Part shown: positions 34,768 to 43,573 of the stretch, in pieces
Layout of the letters: each line of letters begins with the position of its first letter
Numbering within the stretch: position 1 is the stretch's first letter
From: Gelidibacter algens
GTDB lineage: Bacteria; Bacteroidota; Bacteroidia; Flavobacteriales; Flavobacteriaceae
Assembly: GCF_001678675.1 (NCBI RefSeq)
Contig: NZ_LZRN01000002.1
Location: forward strand, 144,658 to 208,657
Length of the DNA: 64,000 nt
Direction of reading: 5' to 3'
Notes under the pieces: generated by a model
Told to the model about the DNA's origin: nothing
Database searches by the model: none
The model's input: the letters and a program-made list of their open reading frames with translations, nothing else
Position numbers and translations under genes: made by a program

Positions 34768-35301
34768 ATCTTTTTCTTTTATTATGCAAAATAAAGCATA
34801 TTCAAAATAATATTAAGCCTGTCATGGATGTTTCGCGTAAATATTTTCAATATATGATCCTAACTCAAATCTCTTTATTTTTTTATTTACTTTTTATATT
34901 GAATTGTTTTCATATATTTGGTTAAGAGGTAATTAAATATTTAATGATTTTACAAGAAAATGTCATTTTTTGTTTTTTTAACTTCATTCTTTAAAAATTT
35001 TAATCAGGATGAGTTTAATTGGCGTTTACATTCGAATCAAATAATTCATTTTTTTATACTTACTCCCCATTTCTTTCAATTAGCCGCCCTTTAAACTATA
35101 GTGTATACATAAGCATTGGTATTTTGAAGTAAACAGTCCTAAAACTTATAAGTTAAATTGTTAAGGCTTACAGGACCGATTTAGTTTTTGATACTTGTCA
35201 AAATATGAAATCTATGAATCTCATGGCGATCCATGGTATTCTATGGTATTCCGTTCTTTATTAAAGAATTACGAACTTATTAATCCTTAAAACTAGTTAT
35301 T
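34768..35301. other. Long gene-free region before a TonB receptor gene
   Basis: 534 bases of strongly AT-rich DNA. A TATATTTG element at 34913-34920 could be a -7 box but has no matching TTG, and lies 380 bases from the receptor start. I see no small RNA, gene or riboswitch that I can name. A long leader or regulatory region for the receptor at 35302 is plausible. Confidence 0.4.
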
Positions 35302-38196
35302 ATGAAGAAAAATTATCTATTATTTTGTTTAATTGTCTTTTCTTATTCACTGTATGCCCAAAAAGTTTCGGGTATTGTAATTGATGAAAACAACGTAGCC
35401 TTAAGTGGTGTCACCATAGTGGTTAAAGGCACTTTAGTGGGTACTATTACTGATTTCGACGGTAAATACGAGGTAAAGGCAGCTCTAGGCGACAAACTGA
35501 TTTTTTCTTATGTTGGTTATAATACCTTAGAAAAAACAGTAGAAGGAACCACACTGGATGTCACCATGAAACCAGGAGTATCTTTAAATGAAATCACATT
35601 AATAGGCAGTAGAAACCCTTCCAGAACTGCTGTTAATTCATTGGCTCCAGTGGATGTGATCGATGTATCAGAACTTGTTGCAGTCAGTCCGCAGGTAAAT
35701 CTTAATCAGATTCTGAATTTTGTTGCACCCTCATTTTCCTCCAATACCCAAACTATTGCAGATGGAACTGACCATATCGATCCTGCCTCTCTTAGAGGTC
35801 TTGGACCAGATCAGGTTTTAGTACTTATTAATGGTAAAAGGCGGCATACCTCTTCACTTGTCAATGTCAACGGAACATTTGGTAGGGGAAGTGTTGGGAC
35901 AGATTTGAATGCTATTCCTACTGTAGCTATTCGGCGTATTGAAGTATTGAGGGATGGTGCAGCCGCCCAATACGGGAGTGATGCCATTGCCGGAGTCATT
36001 AATATTGTGTTGGAAAATTCAACAGACGAACTGAAATTTAATATCACCACCGGCGCTCATTTTTCAAAAAATTCTAATGAACAAACTGGTGGGGTTGATG
36101 GAGCCACAACTAACATCAGTGCAAACTATGGTTTAAAACTTGGAGACAGGGGTGGCTATATTAATTTCACTGGGGATTTTGATTACAGAGACGACTATAA
36201 CCGTATGAAAGAATGGGAAGGCTCTATTTTTAATAGGTATAATACTATTGAACGTTTTGCCTCAAACGATGGCTATGATCTAAAAAAACTGTTGGATGAT
36301 GATGTGAGTGATGTGATCAATTATGGAAATCAGGCAGGTTTTAATCTCGATCCTAACGCCACCAAGGGCGAACTTCGTACAATTTTAGGGGCAAATAACA
36401 CAGACGCTGAATTGGCCAGTAGAAACCTGACCAAATCAGATTTTAATATGAGAGTGGGGCAATCTAAAGTAAGGGGTGGTAGATTTTTTGCAAACATGGC
36501 CTTGCCTTTAGATGATAATGGTTCTGAGGTGTATTCTTTTGGAGGATTAAGTTCCCGTACTGGAAATTCAGCAGGGTTTTACCGTTTGCCTAACCAAAGC
36601 CGGACCTATACCCCGGCTTATATCAATGGGTTTTTACCAGAAATCAATTCAACCATTACAGACCAATCGCTTTCTGTTGGGGTTAAAGGTAAATTAGGAG
36701 ATTGGAATGTTGATTTTAGTAACACCTATGGCAAGAATGCATTTCTCTATACCATCGGTAATACATTCAATGCGTCTTTGCAAAATGCATCGCCAACCAC
36801 TTTTGATGCCGGTGGTTTTAACTTTGCACAAAATACAGTGAATTTGGATCTTAACCATTTTTATGAAGATATTTTGTCAGGGCTTAACGTCGCATTTGGA
36901 GCAGAATACCGTCTCGAAAATTACCAAATAGTGGCAGGAGAACAAGATTCATATGCACAGTATACGGCTCAAGGCGCAGTGGTGACCTTAGCTAGTCAAC
37001 AACCTTCTGTAGACTTTTTTGGCTCTAAAAGACCAGGTGGCTCACAAGTGTTTCCAGGTTTTAGTCCAAAAAATGAAGTGGATAGAGGTCGTAATAGTGT
37101 TGCAGGATATATTGATTTGGAAGCCGATGTTACTGAATCATTTCTGTTGAGTCTTGCCTCTCGTTTTGAAAATTACTCTGATTTTGGATCAACTATTAAC
37201 TTTAAATTAGCGGCATTATATAAAGTAAATAATAGTTTAAATTTAAGGATTGCTGGTAATACTGGTTTTAGGGCGCCGTCATTGCACCAATTATATTTCA
37301 ATTCTACCTCTACAATTTTTGATCAAAACGGAGATCCACAAGAAGTTGGAACATTTGCAAATGATAGTCGTGCGGCTAACTTATTGGGAATTCCAGAGCT
37401 CAAGCAGGAAACCTCCAAAAGTGTAAGTTTGGGCTTTACTGTAAAATTGCCTGACGCAGGCATCAATATAACGCTAGATGGTTATTTTGTTGCAATAGAC
37501 GATCGAGTAGTATATACAGGACAGTTTACTCCAAAACGTAATAGCAGTGGTGACCCCATAGATGCGGCAAATGAAGAATTGGCAAAACTATTGTCTCAAG
37601 CCAATGCTACTGCAGCTTCCTTTTTTGCCAATGCTATTGACACTGAATCAAAAGGTATTGACTTGGTGGTCACCCATAAAATCAACATAGGGAATGATGT
37701 GGTGCTGAAAAATGATTTGGCAGCAACATTATCGAAAACCAAACAAGTTGGAGATATCAAAGCGTCTCGTGTTCTTGAGAATGCTGGTTTAGTAGATACT
37801 TATTTCCCAGAAGATAGCCGTGTCTATTTAGAAGAAGCGGTCCCAAGAACCAAAGTAAATCTGTCCCATACCTTAAGTACAGGCAAGCTCAATTTCTTTT
37901 TGAGAAATGTTTATTTTGGAGAAGTTACTGAAGCGACAACAAATATAGCTCTACAGCAAGTGTTTGGCTCAAAAATAGTGACTGATCTTTCAATAGGCTA
38001 CAATCTGTCAGATAGTTTTTTAATTACGGTTGGTGCAAATAATTTGTTTGATATGTATCCAGATCGTGCAAGTAAAGATATTAATGGCGATGGCAATAAT
38101 AGAAGTGACGGACGCTTTGACTGGTCAAGAAGAGCTCAGCAGTTTGGCGTTGGTGGACGATTTTTGTTCGCAAGACTAAGCTTATCGCTCAAATAA
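35302..38196 (+). CDS. Large TonB-dependent receptor with CarboxypepD_reg-like domain
   Basis: 964 residues. Signal peptide about 1-19 (ending YAQ), regulatory-like beta sandwich about 21-95 (VSGIVIDENNVALSGVTIVVKGT), plug domain from about 120 with LRGLGPDQVLVLINGKRRH and IRRIEVLRDGAAAQYGSDAIAGVINIVL, then the barrel ending LFARLSLSLK. It resembles SusC-like receptors in layout but has no SusD neighbour and no glycan-degradation genes, so the ligand is unknown. A perfect terminator follows at 38221-38249. Confidence 0.93.
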   Translation: MKKNYLLFCLIVFSYSLYAQKVSGIVIDENNVALSGVTIVVKGTLVGTITDFDGKYEVKAALGDKLIFSYVGYNTLEKTVEGTTLDVTMKPGVSLNEITLIGSRNPSRTAVNSLAPVDVIDVSELVAVSPQVNLNQILNFVAPSFSSNTQTIADGTDHIDPASLRGLGPDQVLVLINGKRRHTSSLVNVNGTFGRGSVGTDLNAIPTVAIRRIEVLRDGAAAQYGSDAIAGVINIVLENSTDELKFNITTGAHFSKNSNEQTGGVDGATTNISANYGLKLGDRGGYINFTGDFDYRDDYNRMKEWEGSIFNRYNTIERFASNDGYDLKKLLDDDVSDVINYGNQAGFNLDPNATKGELRTILGANNTDAELASRNLTKSDFNMRVGQSKVRGGRFFANMALPLDDNGSEVYSFGGLSSRTGNSAGFYRLPNQSRTYTPAYINGFLPEINSTITDQSLSVGVKGKLGDWNVDFSNTYGKNAFLYTIGNTFNASLQNASPTTFDAGGFNFAQNTVNLDLNHFYEDILSGLNVAFGAEYRLENYQIVAGEQDSYAQYTAQGAVVTLASQQPSVDFFGSKRPGGSQVFPGFSPKNEVDRGRNSVAGYIDLEADVTESFLLSLASRFENYSDFGSTINFKLAALYKVNNSLNLRIAGNTGFRAPSLHQLYFNSTSTIFDQNGDPQEVGTFANDSRAANLLGIPELKQETSKSVSLGFTVKLPDAGINITLDGYFVAIDDRVVYTGQFTPKRNSSGDPIDAANEELAKLLSQANATAASFFANAIDTESKGIDLVVTHKINIGNDVVLKNDLAATLSKTKQVGDIKASRVLENAGLVDTYFPEDSRVYLEEAVPRTKVNLSHTLSTGKLNFFLRNVYFGEVTEATTNIALQQVFGSKIVTDLSIGYNLSDSFLITVGANNLFDMYPDRASKDINGDGNNRSDGRFDWSRRAQQFGVGGRFLFARLSLSLK

Positions 38197-38220
38197 TAAT
38201 TTTTAAATTGAATCACCATA

Positions 38221-38249
38221 AAAACTACCCTATCTTTGGGTAGTTTTTT
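38221..38249 (+). terminator. Intrinsic terminator of the 35302 receptor gene
   Basis: Perfect 10-bp stem AAAACTACCC / GGGTAGTTTT around TATCTTT, with a T-run. It is immediately followed by a TATTTTTG promoter element (38249-38256), only six bases before the pyrD start. Confidence 0.9.
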
Positions 38250-38262
38250 ATTTTTGCAATCT

Positions 38263-39297
38263 ATGTATAAAACTATTCTTCGTCCCCTTCTTTTTTTATT
38301 CGATCCTGAAGCTGTCCATTATTTCACCTTTAAACTGATACGCCGTGCACATAATTTAGGCCTTGGGGGTGTATTTAGGAACATGTATCAGGTAAAAAAT
38401 AATTCTCTTGAACGTGAACTTTTTGGGTTGAAATTCCCAAATCCTGTCGGACTTGCTGCTGGTTTTGATAAAGATGCCAAGCTTTATAAGGAACTTTCCA
38501 ATATGGGTTTTGGCTTTGTTGAAATTGGCACCGTCACGCCAAAACCACAACCAGGAAATGAGACGCCTCGTTTGTTTAGATTGAAAGAAGACTCGGCCAT
38601 TATCAATCGTATGGGTTTCAATAACGGTGGGGTGGAAGCAGCAGTAGAACGGTTGAAAGTAAACGCTAGCCTTAAACAGGGTAAAAGAGTATTGATTGGT
38701 GGAAACATCGGTAAAAATAAAAACACGCCCAATGAAGAGGCCGTAAATGATTACTTAATTTGCTTCGATTCACTTTTTGATGTTGTAGATTATTTTGTGG
38801 TCAACGTGAGTTCTCCCAACACGCCAAATCTTCGCGCCTTGCAAGAAAAGAAACCGCTGACTGATTTGCTACAAACGCTTCAAGATAAAAATAACCTAAA
38901 GGAAAAACGAAAGCCTATTCTTTTAAAAATTGCACCCGATCTGACGGATGAGCAGCTTTTAGATATTATCGAGATTGTTGCTATCACAAAAATAGACGGT
39001 GTTATTGCTACAAACACCACAATTTCCCGCGAGGGTATTTCTTCAGAACATAAAAATGAAATGGGTGGGTTAAGCGGTAAACCCTTGACAAAACGGTCAA
39101 CGGAAGTTATCCGCTTTCTTTCAGAAAAAAGTAACAAGGCCTTTCCAATCATTGGGGTAGGCGGCATTCATACTGCTGAAGATGCCTTAGAAAAATTGGA
39201 TGCTGGCGCTGATTTAATTCAATTGTATACCGGTTTTATCTATGAAGGGCCTCAATTGATTAAGGACATTAACAAAGCACTTATGAAGCGTAGTTGA
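38263..39297 (+). CDS. pyrD: Quinone-dependent dihydroorotate dehydrogenase
   Basis: 344 residues from the ATG at 38263. Class 2 features: hydrophobic N-terminal helix ([18 protein letters not shown]), FMN-binding [33 protein letters not shown], catalytic Ser in [11 protein letters not shown], and [28 protein letters not shown] at the C-terminal FMN site. It oxidises dihydroorotate in pyrimidine synthesis and feeds electrons to menaquinone at the inner membrane. A -7 element six bases from the start suggests a very short or absent leader. Its stop overlaps the next start (TGATG). Confidence 0.96.
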   Translation: MYKTILRPLLFLFDPEAVHYFTFKLIRRAHNLGLGGVFRNMYQVKNNSLERELFGLKFPNPVGLAAGFDKDAKLYKELSNMGFGFVEIGTVTPKPQPGNETPRLFRLKEDSAIINRMGFNNGGVEAAVERLKVNASLKQGKRVLIGGNIGKNKNTPNEEAVNDYLICFDSLFDVVDYFVVNVSSPNTPNLRALQEKKPLTDLLQTLQDKNNLKEKRKPILLKIAPDLTDEQLLDIIEIVAITKIDGVIATNTTISREGISSEHKNEMGGLSGKPLTKRSTEVIRFLSEKSNKAFPIIGVGGIHTAEDALEKLDAGADLIQLYTGFIYEGPQLIKDINKALMKRS

Positions 39298-39923
39298 TGA
39301 ACTATGATCTCCTCATATCATTTATGATTGCCACATTTGCACTGGCAATTTCTCCTGGTCCTGATAACATCTATGTCTTGATGCAAAGCTTGGTCCATGG
39401 CAGAAAATTTGGTTTGGCCACGGTAATCGGATTGATGACCGGCTGTTTAGTTCACACCACATTAGTGGCTTTTGGCGTGTCAGCCCTTATAAAAGCGAAT
39501 GAAACCTTATATTTTATTTTGAAATTGTTAGGGGCAGCGTATCTGATCTATCTCTCTTTTAAAGTTTATAAAAGTAGCAGCGATATCAGTCTTGGGAGCA
39601 CTTCAATACCAAAAAAAAGCACGGTACAATTGTTTAAGCAGGGCTTTATAATGAATGTCCTGAACCCTAAGGTATCTATATTCTTTCTGGCATTTTTTCC
39701 TGGCTTTTTATTCAGTGACAGCTTGAATACTGTTGCTCAATTTTATATTTTAGGCGTTCTCTTCATCATCGTATCTTTTCTTGTGTTTGCTACAATTGCC
39801 ATATTATCTGGTGCTATTTCATCTTACATCACAAAGCACAAGGGTATAGGTGTCTTCTTAAAATGGCTGCAGATTGTTGTTTTCCTTGGGATTGCAATGC
39901 TCATTTTGTTCTCTGAACTTTGA
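39297..39923 (+). CDS. LysE/RhtB-family amino-acid exporter
   Basis: 208 residues from the ATG at 39297, which shares one base with the pyrD stop. Five to six transmembrane helices. LysE signature: AISPGPDNIYVLMQSLVHGRKFGLATVIGLMTGC near the N-terminus and FIMNVLNPKVSIFFLAFFPGF in the middle. Members export amino acids or homoserine lactones. Translational coupling to pyrD is likely but has no obvious metabolic reason. Confidence 0.9.
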   Translation: MNYDLLISFMIATFALAISPGPDNIYVLMQSLVHGRKFGLATVIGLMTGCLVHTTLVAFGVSALIKANETLYFILKLLGAAYLIYLSFKVYKSSSDISLGSTSIPKKSTVQLFKQGFIMNVLNPKVSIFFLAFFPGFLFSDSLNTVAQFYILGVLFIIVSFLVFATIAILSGAISSYITKHKGIGVFLKWLQIVVFLGIAMLILFSEL

Positions 39924-40038
39924 ATTTTTGATCAAATGGCCTCTATTTCTTTGATAGCGAATTCCATTTTCCTTTTATCAACTCACCATTATGGGCATCA
40001 GAAAAATAATAGTATTTTTGGGGATCGAAAATTGATAC

Positions 40039-40902
40039 ATGTCTAGCACCGTAAAAATTATTGAATGCCCAAGAGATGCCATGCAGGGCATTAAGAATTT
40101 TATTCCTACGGATAAGAAAGTGCAGTATATTCAATCGTTATTACGGGTTGGTTTTGATACCATTGATTTTGGTAGTTTCGTCTCTCCAAAAGCCATTCCT
40201 CAAATGGTAGACACCGCTGAGGTGCTTTCCAAATTGGACCTTTCAAAAACTCAAAGCAAACTTTTGGCCATCATTGCCAACACAAGAGGTGCTGAAGAAG
40301 CATCAAAACATCCTGAAATAAACTATTTGGGTTATCCGTTTTCAATTTCTGAGAATTTTCAAATGCGAAATACCCACAAAACAATTGCGCAATCTGTGGT
40401 AGCCTTAAACGAAATTTTAGAAATCGCTGATACCTCTAACAAAGAAGTTGTGGTTTACATTTCTATGGGCTTTGGAAATCCTTACGGAGATCCATGGAAT
40501 GTGGATATTGTGGGCGATTGGACTGAGCGTTTGGCAAAAATGGGCGTCAAGATACTATCGTTGAGCGACACCGTTGGTAATTCCAACCCTGAGAATATTG
40601 ACTATCTATTTTCTAATTTGATTCCAAAATATCCGCATATTGAATTTGGAGCTCACCTACATACCACGCCTACATCTTGGCATGAAAAAGTTGATGCCGC
40701 CTATAAAGCCGGCTGTAAGCGCTTTGATGGTGCCATTCAAGGTTTTGGTGGTTGCCCAATGGCAAAAGATGAATTGACCGGGAATATGCCCACTGAAAAA
40801 TTGTTATCCTATTTTACGTCACAACAAAATAATGACCTCAATGCCTTGAGTTTTGAAAGTGCCTATAACGAGGCTACTAAGGTTTTTACGGCTTATCATT
40901 GA
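40039..40902 (+). CDS. Hydroxymethylglutaryl-CoA lyase
   Basis: 287 residues with the HMGL/DRE-TIM-like barrel. The N-terminus reads ECPRDAMQGIKNFIPTDKKVQYIQSLL, where the more common sequence has ECPRDGLQ. The catalytic signature is in AIQGFGGCPMAKDELTGN (catalytic Cys near residue 236). The enzyme splits HMG-CoA to acetoacetate and acetyl-CoA, the last step of leucine breakdown. A TATTTTTG element at 40013-40020 lies 18 bases upstream, so the leader is short. Confidence 0.93.
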   Translation: MSSTVKIIECPRDAMQGIKNFIPTDKKVQYIQSLLRVGFDTIDFGSFVSPKAIPQMVDTAEVLSKLDLSKTQSKLLAIIANTRGAEEASKHPEINYLGYPFSISENFQMRNTHKTIAQSVVALNEILEIADTSNKEVVVYISMGFGNPYGDPWNVDIVGDWTERLAKMGVKILSLSDTVGNSNPENIDYLFSNLIPKYPHIEFGAHLHTTPTSWHEKVDAAYKAGCKRFDGAIQGFGGCPMAKDELTGNMPTEKLLSYFTSQQNNDLNALSFESAYNEATKVFTAYH

Positions 40903-41028
40903 AAAAATTCTCATGTTTGCCCTAAATACAATGAAATTAGATTTAAATTTTAACACTTTCCAATAAGCTCATTGTCAATAATCTATTCCTTTTTGAATTC
41001 ATCTATTTTAAATTAATCTAAATAAGCT

Positions 41029-41058
41029 TTGGAGATTCAAAATCCTGACTTATTTTTG
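41029..41058 (+). promoter_or_regulatory. Promoter of the DUF4856-imelysin-HTTM-TonB locus
   Basis: TTG at 41029-41031, 19-base spacer, TATTTTTG at 41051-41058, 42 bases before the start codon. The leader also contains an imperfect palindrome ATTTATATTAAGACTAAAT (41077-41095) that could bind an iron regulator; that is only a guess. Confidence 0.7.
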
Positions 41059-41099
41059 TGCTCGAATCAAAACACTATTTATATTAAGACTAAATAAAT

Positions 41100-42302
41100 A
41101 TGAGAAAAATTTTATTAGGAATAGCGATCACTTCAACGCTCTTCACATCATGTTCTAACGATGATGATAGTAACAACCAAAACACACAAGTGGAAGCACC
41201 ATTAACCTATCAGTTTGCAAGAGGAGGTAATTCCACCGTTAATTTTGAGGGTCAAACCACCAGAATTCAAATGGCAATGGCATTCAGTTCAGCCTTGAAC
41301 GATAATACGAAAACAGCTGCCGATTTGCAAGGAATGTTTTCGCATATGGAAGGTGAAAATAATTTTTCTGATGCTGAGTTAAACGCATCTGGTAAAAATA
41401 TTCGCAGTAAAGTAGCGGCTTCAAAGGATTATTTTTCTGCCAATACCACGGTTTCAAATGACATCAAAAATCTTATGGATTCATGGATTGAACAGCAGGC
41501 AACTACTGTATTTGTAAATAAGGACGTCACTGCAACTACTGGAACAGCTGGTAAATTGCAACAAGCAGGCGGAGGGTCTATTAGATATGTGAACGCTAAG
41601 GGTCTTGAATTGAATCAAGCCATATCAAAAACATTGATTGGCGCTTTAATGACCGACCAAATGTTAAACAATTATTTGAGCACTTCGGTTTTGGATGAAG
41701 GGTCAAACATTGATAACAATAATAAGGATGTCGTCGAAAACGGAAAACCGTATACTACCATGGAACACAAATGGGACGAGGCTTATGGTTATTTGTACGG
41801 GAATGAAGATAACCCTGAATCTCCAGTGTTGGATGCAGACAGTTTCTTGAACACTTATTTAAACCAAGTCGATGCTGATCCTGATTTTGCGGGTACCGCT
41901 TCAGCCGTTTATGATGCCCTAAAATTGGGGAGAGCTGCAATTGTAGCTAAAAATTACGACGTAAGAGATGCACAGGTTGCGATTATTAGAGAAAACATTT
42001 CACTTGTAATAGCCGTTCGTGCAGTCCACTATTTGCAAGGTGGAAAAGAAGAATTGGCAGCTGGAGATACTGCAAGAGCGTTTCATGAATTATCTGAAGG
42101 GCTCGGATTTATCAATAGCTTGCAATTTACAAGACAACCAAATACTGATGCACCCTATTTTACGCATGAAGAGGTGACTGGTTTTATGGCAAAATTGATG
42201 GAAAGCAATGGATTTTGGGATGTAACGCCTGAAACTTTAGACAGCATGTCTGCTGCCATTGCTGCAAAATTTGGCTTTACCGTGGCAGCGGCAGCTGATT
42301 AA
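41100..42302 (+). CDS. DUF4856 domain lipoprotein
   Basis: 400 residues. Lipobox TLFTSCS puts the lipidated Cys near residue 19, followed by an Asp/Asn-rich spacer. The mature protein is mainly helical; a central MEHKWDEAYGYLYG motif (near 220-235) is typical of DUF4856. Members are found in Bacteroidota and usually precede an imelysin gene, as here. It is the first gene of the locus. A perfect hairpin follows the stop. Metal binding by the acidic helices is possible but unproven. Confidence 0.88.
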   Translation: MRKILLGIAITSTLFTSCSNDDDSNNQNTQVEAPLTYQFARGGNSTVNFEGQTTRIQMAMAFSSALNDNTKTAADLQGMFSHMEGENNFSDAELNASGKNIRSKVAASKDYFSANTTVSNDIKNLMDSWIEQQATTVFVNKDVTATTGTAGKLQQAGGGSIRYVNAKGLELNQAISKTLIGALMTDQMLNNYLSTSVLDEGSNIDNNNKDVVENGKPYTTMEHKWDEAYGYLYGNEDNPESPVLDADSFLNTYLNQVDADPDFAGTASAVYDALKLGRAAIVAKNYDVRDAQVAIIRENISLVIAVRAVHYLQGGKEELAAGDTARAFHELSEGLGFINSLQFTRQPNTDAPYFTHEEVTGFMAKLMESNGFWDVTPETLDSMSAAIAAKFGFTVAAAAD

Positions 42303-42319
42303 AATTAAGAATATGTTGT

Positions 42320-42349
42320 AGTGATTGCATTATTAGGAATGCAATCACT
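42320..42349 (+). promoter_or_regulatory. Intercistronic hairpin between DUF4856 and imelysin genes
   Basis: Perfect 12-bp stem AGTGATTGCATT (42320-42331) with AATGCAATCACT (42338-42349), six-base loop, no T-run. More likely an mRNA-stabilising or partial-termination element than a full terminator. Confidence 0.6.
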
Positions 42350-42388
42350 GCTATTTAAAATTTGCACGAATTAAAAAAATTGATAACC

Positions 42389-43507
42389 ATGATTAAGAAA
42401 ATTGTTTTATTCCTCGGTTTGGCACTCATTGTTTCCTGTAGCACTTCAGATGATTCACCATCAGGAGGAACTACTGACGATTTTGACCGTGCCGCATTAT
42501 TGACAAACCTCGCAGATAATATTATCATTCCATCCTATCAGGATTTTGGTCCAAAATTGTCCACCTTAAAAGGTGCTATTGAGAGCTTTGTGGCAACACC
42601 TAATCAAAGCACTTTGAATACAGCTCGAACCAATTGGCTCACGGCCTATAAAGCTTGGCAACATGTGGAAATGTTCAACATCGGAAAAGCTGAAGCCTTA
42701 AATCAGTATTATTACTTTATGAACATTTATCCTGTAACGGTTTCTGATATTGAAACTGGCGTAAACACTGGAAGTTATGATTTAAATTCGTCCAATTACC
42801 ATGACGCACAAGGTTTTCCAGCTTTGGATTACTTGCTGTATGGCGTTGCCTCGGATGATGCTGGCATACTTTCAAAATACGCTTCTGATGCCAACGCTCA
42901 AGGTTACAAAGATTATTTGACGGCGGTTATCGACCAAATGGATAGCTTGACGCAACAAGTGATCACCGATTGGACAACGGTTTATCGTAATCAATTTGTG
43001 AACTCCACGCAAAACACAGCCACAAGTTCACTGAACAAATTTGTTAACGATTATATCTTTTACTACGAAAAAGGTTTACGTGCAAATAAATTCGGAATTC
43101 CGGCGGGTGTTTTTTCTACAGCCCCCTTACCAGAAAAAGTGGAGGCCTATTACAATCAGGAGGTTTCAAAAGCATTGAGTCTTGAAGCCTTAAATGCAGT
43201 TCAAAATGTGTTCAACGGTAAAGCGTTCAACAGTTCTGCAACGGGTGCAAGTTTTAAAACGTATTTGGAACATTTAAACACCAATAGAGGGGGACAAAAT
43301 TTAAGTACTATTATTAATGACCAGTTCAATTTAGCGAGAACTAAAATTGAGGGTTTGAATTCAAGTTTCAGCCAACAGGTTACCGCTGACAATTCAAAAA
43401 TGACAGATACTTATGACGTGCTGCAAATGGCTGTGGTTTATTTAAAGGTGGATATGGTTCAGGCCTTTAACATCAGTGTTGATTATGTGGATGCAGACGG
43501 TGATTAA
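42389..43507 (+). CDS. Imelysin-family lipoprotein
   Basis: 372 residues from the ATG at 42389, lipobox LIVSC (Cys17). Two helical-bundle repeats. The hallmark NWLTAYKAWQHVEMFNIG (81-98) is present, but the imelysin GxHxxE metal motif reads GFPALD (142-147), so the usual His and Glu are replaced. Imelysin proteins are iron-regulated surface or periplasmic proteins of the insulin-cleaving membrane protease fold group, related to EfeO and thought to bind metal rather than cut peptides. Second gene of the locus. Confidence 0.9.
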   Translation: MIKKIVLFLGLALIVSCSTSDDSPSGGTTDDFDRAALLTNLADNIIIPSYQDFGPKLSTLKGAIESFVATPNQSTLNTARTNWLTAYKAWQHVEMFNIGKAEALNQYYYFMNIYPVTVSDIETGVNTGSYDLNSSNYHDAQGFPALDYLLYGVASDDAGILSKYASDANAQGYKDYLTAVIDQMDSLTQQVITDWTTVYRNQFVNSTQNTATSSLNKFVNDYIFYYEKGLRANKFGIPAGVFSTAPLPEKVEAYYNQEVSKALSLEALNAVQNVFNGKAFNSSATGASFKTYLEHLNTNRGGQNLSTIINDQFNLARTKIEGLNSSFSQQVTADNSKMTDTYDVLQMAVVYLKVDMVQAFNISVDYVDADGD

Positions 43508-43532
43508 TATTAGGATAAATAAATAAAATAAG

Positions 43533-43567
43533 GAAGATTCTTTACATGCCTAGAGAATCTTCTTTTT
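43533..43567 (+). terminator. Terminator-like hairpin between imelysin and HTTM genes
   Basis: Stem GAAGATTCT (43533-43541) with AGAATCTTC (43554-43562) and a T-run to 43567, only seven bases before the next start codon. Could partly terminate the upstream transcript or regulate the downstream pair. Confidence 0.75.
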
Positions 43568-43573
43568 GGTTTC

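Noticed and set aside
34768..35301. Riboswitch before the TonB receptor gene
   Set aside because: No conserved cobalamin, TPP or similar core recognised; only AT-rich DNA.
35302..38196. SusC/SusD polysaccharide-utilisation locus
   Set aside because: No SusD lipoprotein and no glycoside hydrolases adjacent; the receptor is followed by pyrD after a terminator.
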